Source: Candidatus Hydrogenedentota bacterium (GTDB taxonomy: Bacteria > Hydrogenedentota > Hydrogenedentia > Hydrogenedentales > SLHB01). Taken from it: 64,000 bases of DNA. Both the position numbers and the translations under genes were made by a program. The stretch spans positions 72,458 to 136,457 of the forward strand of contig JABWCD010000012.1 in NCBI GenBank assembly GCA_013359265.1, read 5' to 3'. Numbering within the stretch: the first letter of the stretch is position 1; every line of letters starts with the position of its first letter. The notes beneath the pieces are model-generated. The model saw only the letters and a program-made list of their open reading frames with translations. It did no database searches and was not told the DNA's origin. Below are positions 61,027-64,000 of the stretch, piece after piece.

Positions 61027-62769
61027 ATGGATCGGCGGGATTTCATGAAGACCAGTTTGGCCGGTGCGGCGATAGCGTCGATGGGAGGAACCATGGCTTC
61101 AGCGGCGGGGACGACGGAACGGAAGCGGCCGTTTTTCGACAAGGAACGGATCGAGGCGCGCAACCGCAATCGATCGACGGTGGTGTGCCGCCACGGCATG
61201 GTTTGCGCGAGCCAACCGCTGGCGGCAATGGCGGGCATCGACGCATTGAAGGCAGGCGGCACCTGCATCGACGCGGCAATCACGTGCAACGCGGCGCTCG
61301 GCGTCGTCGAACCCGCAAGCAACGGAATCGGCGGCGATCTGTTTGCGATTGCCTGGATCGAGAAAGAAGGGAAACTCTTCGGACTTAACGCGAGCGGGCG
61401 TTCGCCGTATGACTGGAGCTTGGAAGAGGCTGCCAAAATGGGCGTAACGGACATCAAACGTCAAAGCCCACTGTCGTGGAACGTGCCCGGTTGCGTGAGC
61501 GGATGGAAGATGCTCAGCGATCGTTGGGGGAAACTGGGACTTGCGAAGTGTCTGGAACCCGCGATCGCGCTGGCGCGCGACGGGTTCCCCCTGTCGCCTA
61601 TTATCGGAACGCAGCAGTTTGCGTCGTGGCCCAGTGAGATGGCGCCTCATATGGCCAAGGTGTACCACCCCGACGGTAAGATTCCGCGGTATGGGGACAT
61701 CTTTCAGAATCCGTTGCTGGCGAATAACCTGAGCGCAATTGCCAAAGATGGGCCGGCGGCATTTTATGAAGGCGAAATAGCCCAAGCTATCGTGAAGAAG
61801 TCTCAGGAACTCGGCGGCAAGATGAGCTTGCGCGATCTCAAGGACCATACGGCGAACTGGGTGGAACCCGTGAGCGCCAACTATCGAGGGTGGGACGTGT
61901 GGGAAATCCCGCCGAATGGCCAGGGGATTTCCGTCCTGCAAATTCTTAACATGCTCGAACTCTTCGATATTGGCAGTATGCAACTGAATTCTGCGGAGCA
62001 TCTGCATTTGTTTATCGAGGCGAAGAAACTGGCGTACGAGGACCGCGCGGTGTACTACGCCGATCCCGAGTTCGCGGACGTGCCGGTGAAAGAGTTGATC
62101 TCGAAGGAGTATGCGAAAGCGCGCGCAAAATTGATCAATCCCAAACGCGCGGCCACGGACGTAAAGTACGGCGACCCGAAACTGGATTCCGACACCATTT
62201 ACATGTGCGCGGCGGATAGCGAAGGCAACATGATTTCGCTGATTCAGAGCAACTACGCCGGTTTCGGATCGACCATTTGCCCCGACGGATGCGGCTTCGT
62301 GATCCAAAACCGCGGGGAAGGGTTCTCGCTCGATCCGAAACACCGCTGCAAACTGGAACCGCACAAGCGTCCGTTCCACACGATCATTCCCGCGTTCATG
62401 ACGAAGGACAACAAACCGGTAATGGCGTTCGGCGTCATGGGCGGCGATTTCCAGCCGCAGGGGCATAGCCAGGTCACGATGAACATGATCGACTTCGGCA
62501 TGACGCCGCAGGAAGCGGGCGATCAGCCGCGCGTCAGCCACGACGGCAGTTCGTCGCCCTGGGGCGGTACGATGGAGAATGGCGGAAGACTGAAATTTGA
62601 GCACGGCATCGACGACGCCGTGAAACAACAACTCGCGGACATGGGCCACCAAATCGCCGACGGCGTCGATTCGCACGGCGGCTACCAGGCCATCTGGCGC
62701 GAAGACGATCCCTTGCGCTACTTCGGCGGCACGGACCCGCGCCTCGATGGAGCGGCACTCGGCTACTAA
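61027..62769 (+). CDS. Tat-exported gamma-glutamyltransferase family protein
   Basis: A 580 aa Ntn-hydrolase precursor. MDRRDFMKTSLAGAAIASMG is a Tat-like signal. GGTCIDAAITCNAALGVVEP and SNGIGGDLFAIAW are the N-terminal GGT motifs. Autocleavage is expected before the Thr of LDSDTIYMCAAD (about residue 395), which then becomes the nucleophile; MISLIQSNYAGFGS, RGEGFSLDP and GGDFQPQGHSQVTMNMIDFG follow. It hydrolyses or transfers gamma-glutamyl groups (glutathione-like) outside the cytoplasm, or acts as a cephalosporin-acylase-like enzyme. The stop shares a base with the next ATG (TAATG). Confidence 0.93.
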   Translation: MDRRDFMKTSLAGAAIASMGGTMASAAGTTERKRPFFDKERIEARNRNRSTVVCRHGMVCASQPLAAMAGIDALKAGGTCIDAAITCNAALGVVEPASNGIGGDLFAIAWIEKEGKLFGLNASGRSPYDWSLEEAAKMGVTDIKRQSPLSWNVPGCVSGWKMLSDRWGKLGLAKCLEPAIALARDGFPLSPIIGTQQFASWPSEMAPHMAKVYHPDGKIPRYGDIFQNPLLANNLSAIAKDGPAAFYEGEIAQAIVKKSQELGGKMSLRDLKDHTANWVEPVSANYRGWDVWEIPPNGQGISVLQILNMLELFDIGSMQLNSAEHLHLFIEAKKLAYEDRAVYYADPEFADVPVKELISKEYAKARAKLINPKRAATDVKYGDPKLDSDTIYMCAADSEGNMISLIQSNYAGFGSTICPDGCGFVIQNRGEGFSLDPKHRCKLEPHKRPFHTIIPAFMTKDNKPVMAFGVMGGDFQPQGHSQVTMNMIDFGMTPQEAGDQPRVSHDGSSSPWGGTMENGGRLKFEHGIDDAVKQQLADMGHQIADGVDSHGGYQAIWREDDPLRYFGGTDPRLDGAALGY

Positions 62770-63515
62770 TGAAGTGGCATTTCATTGCGGGGGAGGATGG
62801 CTGCCGTTTCGCCGTGGAAAACAGGTGCACCGCGATCGTTGTCGACGCGTTGCGGGCGAGCGCGACTGTGGCATATATGCTCGACGCGGGGGCCACGGAG
62901 ATTCTCGCTGTACGCGACGTGGAAGAAGCCTACTCGCTCAAACGCGCGAATCCGCATGCGTTGCTCGCGGGCGAACGCGGCGGACTGCCGCCGCAAGGAT
63001 TCGATCTCGGCAACAGCCCGCGCGACGTCGCGCGCGTGCGCGGCAAGCGTGTTATCTTCACCACGACAACCGGCGCCGGGAGGCTAGTGGAGGTGTGGGG
63101 CGCGCCGGCGTTGTTCATGGGATCGACCGTGAACGCATCTGCCGTGGCAAAGGCCGCGATCGCGCACGAACGCGACGTTGTCGTCATCCCCGCGGGATTG
63201 ATGAACGATCCGGCTTTCAACGCGCAGGAGGATTGGACCGGCGCTGCGGCCATCGCATTTACCGCAGAGCACATGTGCGGCGAGTTAGGCCTCGGCGAAG
63301 GCGGCCACCGGTATACCTACTGGCACGACCGAATTCTCTGCGATGGCATTCCTGCGCTGTTCGCGAACGCGCCTCATTCACAGAATCTGCGTAACGTGGG
63401 GCTTGCAGACGATATCCATTTTTGCGCGCAGGTGGATACGGTGGGCGCGGTCCCAATGGCGGTCGGGTTTGATGGGGTTGCGGTAAGATTGTTGTCCAGT
63501 GCCGCAGCGCATTGA
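62769..63515 (+). CDS. comB: 2-phosphosulfolactate phosphatase family protein (ComB-like)
   Basis: A 248 aa Mg-dependent phosphatase family member. CTAIVVDALRASATVAYML, ALLAGERGGLPPQGFDLGNSP and VIFTTTTGAGRLV are the three conserved ComB blocks. In methanogens ComB acts in coenzyme M synthesis; in bacteria the true substrate is often unknown. It is translationally coupled to the gamma-glutamyltransferase gene by a 1-base overlap, so both may act on sulfur or thiol compounds, which is inference. Confidence 0.88.
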   Translation: MKWHFIAGEDGCRFAVENRCTAIVVDALRASATVAYMLDAGATEILAVRDVEEAYSLKRANPHALLAGERGGLPPQGFDLGNSPRDVARVRGKRVIFTTTTGAGRLVEVWGAPALFMGSTVNASAVAKAAIAHERDVVVIPAGLMNDPAFNAQEDWTGAAAIAFTAEHMCGELGLGEGGHRYTYWHDRILCDGIPALFANAPHSQNLRNVGLADDIHFCAQVDTVGAVPMAVGFDGVAVRLLSSAAAH

Positions 63516-63639
63516 TGACCGCCGCGCCCCGTGCGCACCATGCGCGGGGGTACTTCGGTGCGATTTCCCCGCAAGCGTTCGGTTCACTATGATGTACGGG
63601 CCGTACCGTAGCCACAGCGGCAACGTGAAGCCAGGTATT

Positions 63640-63685
63640 CGATTACGATTACGAGCACGAGGACGATTACGAGCACGAGCACGAC
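63640..63685. repeat. hexamer repeat (GAnnAC)
   Basis: GATTAC, GATTAC, GAGCAC, GAGGAC, GATTAC, GAGCAC, GAGCAC run without a break in the short intergenic region before the GT9 gene. A related weaker stretch lies on the other strand near 19777-19795. Confidence 0.7.
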
Positions 63686-63736
63686 ACTGCGGGCGTTTCA
63701 ATCCGGTGACCGCCTGCTTCATTCGAGGGCACAGCC

Positions 63737-64000
63737 TTGATCGCGGGTTCGCCGCGGATACTCATCATTCGACTCAGCGCGATAGGGGACGTTGTGCGCG
63801 TCTTGCCCGCGCTGCAAATCCTGCGTGAGCGGTATCCGGAAGCGCACATTGACTGGATGGTCGAGCGCAAGGCGGCGGACATTGTCGAGGGCCATCCCGC
63901 GCTCGATGGCGTGATCGTGTTCGAACGACCGGGCGGCGCATGGAAAAGTTCGCGCGAATTCGCCGGGCTCTGCCGCGATATCCGCAATAAGCGGTATGAC
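63737..64000 (+). CDS. glycosyltransferase family 9 (heptosyltransferase-like), 5' part only
   Basis: The first 88 codons of a gene cut off by the window end. PRILIIRLSAIGDVVRVLPA followed by LQILRERYPEAHIDWMVERK and VEGHPALDGVIVFER is the characteristic opening of ADP-heptose:LPS heptosyltransferases, which build the LPS inner core. The TTG start at 63737 is chosen because GAGGG lies about 8 bases before it, an in-frame stop occurs at 63707-63709, and no ATG is available. It begins about 220 bases after the ComB-like gene. Confidence 0.87.
   Translation, partial: MIAGSPRILIIRLSAIGDVVRVLPALQILRERYPEAHIDWMVERKAADIVEGHPALDGVIVFERPGGAWKSSREFAGLCRDIRNKRYD

Overview
The window is about 64 kb of GC-rich (roughly 60% by eye), densely coded bacterial DNA. 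Signal peptides, lipoprotein signals, Lgt, a MotA/MotB stator pair and a heptosyltransferase-like gene point to a Gram-negative, potentially motile cell. Rnf, a pyruvate:ferredoxin oxidoreductase (PFOR) and a group-3b-type [NiFe] hydrogenase point to an anaerobic or facultative H2/ferredoxin metabolism. Tat-secreted Gfo/Idh/MocA, phytanoyl-CoA dioxygenase, PIG-L deacetylase, DUF5009, sugar-isomerase-like and penicillin-acylase genes next to long repeat-filled intergenic regions resemble uncultured Planctomycetota-like lineages such as Ca. Hydrogenedentes. There is no rRNA or phylogenetic marker gene, so this placement is only an inference.

Layout. 1-620: decayed ParE/RelE-type toxin and a degenerate REP-associated transposase beside a REP-like palindrome. 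783-2039: DUF5009 membrane acyltransferase. 2040-3017: three copies of a ~130 bp dispersed repeat and a 34 bp tandem repeat. 3018-5782: mutL-miaA. 5842-7551: three tandem paralogous lipoprotein genes, each with its own promoter and terminator. 7.9-19.6 kb: alpha/beta hydrolase, methyltransferase-nuclease fusion, penicillin acylase, a secreted duplicated-domain protein, PIG-L deacetylase, and an EIIA-CBS protein coupled to an ion transporter. 19.6-21.9 kb: fourth dispersed repeat, then motAB. 22.1-29.8 kb: crotonase, lgt, transglutaminase-like protein, lipoprotein, exosortase-like protein with membrane partner, sugar-isomerase-like protein, P-domain lipoprotein. 30-31 kb: Gfo/Idh/MocA oxidoreductase.

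The centrepiece is 31.3-53.9 kb. A plus-strand operon rnfB-PFOR-rnfC-rnfD-rnfG-rnfE-rnfA-small Cys-rich protein-FNR meets a minus-strand operon encoding a four-subunit NAD(P)-linked [NiFe] hydrogenase, a cyclic-nucleotide-binding-like protein, a maturation protease and HypABFCDE. The two ends are separated by a miniature inverted-repeat element whose right TA is part of the hypE stop codon. Together the genes could connect pyruvate oxidation, reduced ferredoxin, the Rnf ion pump, NAD(P)H and H2.

From 54 kb onward come a phytanoyl-CoA dioxygenase, a two-domain hydrolase, a TerC/Alx-type transporter behind a yybP-ykoY manganese riboswitch, a large secreted protein, a gamma-glutamyltransferase, a ComB-like phosphatase and the start of a GT9 glycosyltransferase cut by the window end. 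I saw no tRNA, rRNA, CRISPR array, prophage or intact insertion sequence.
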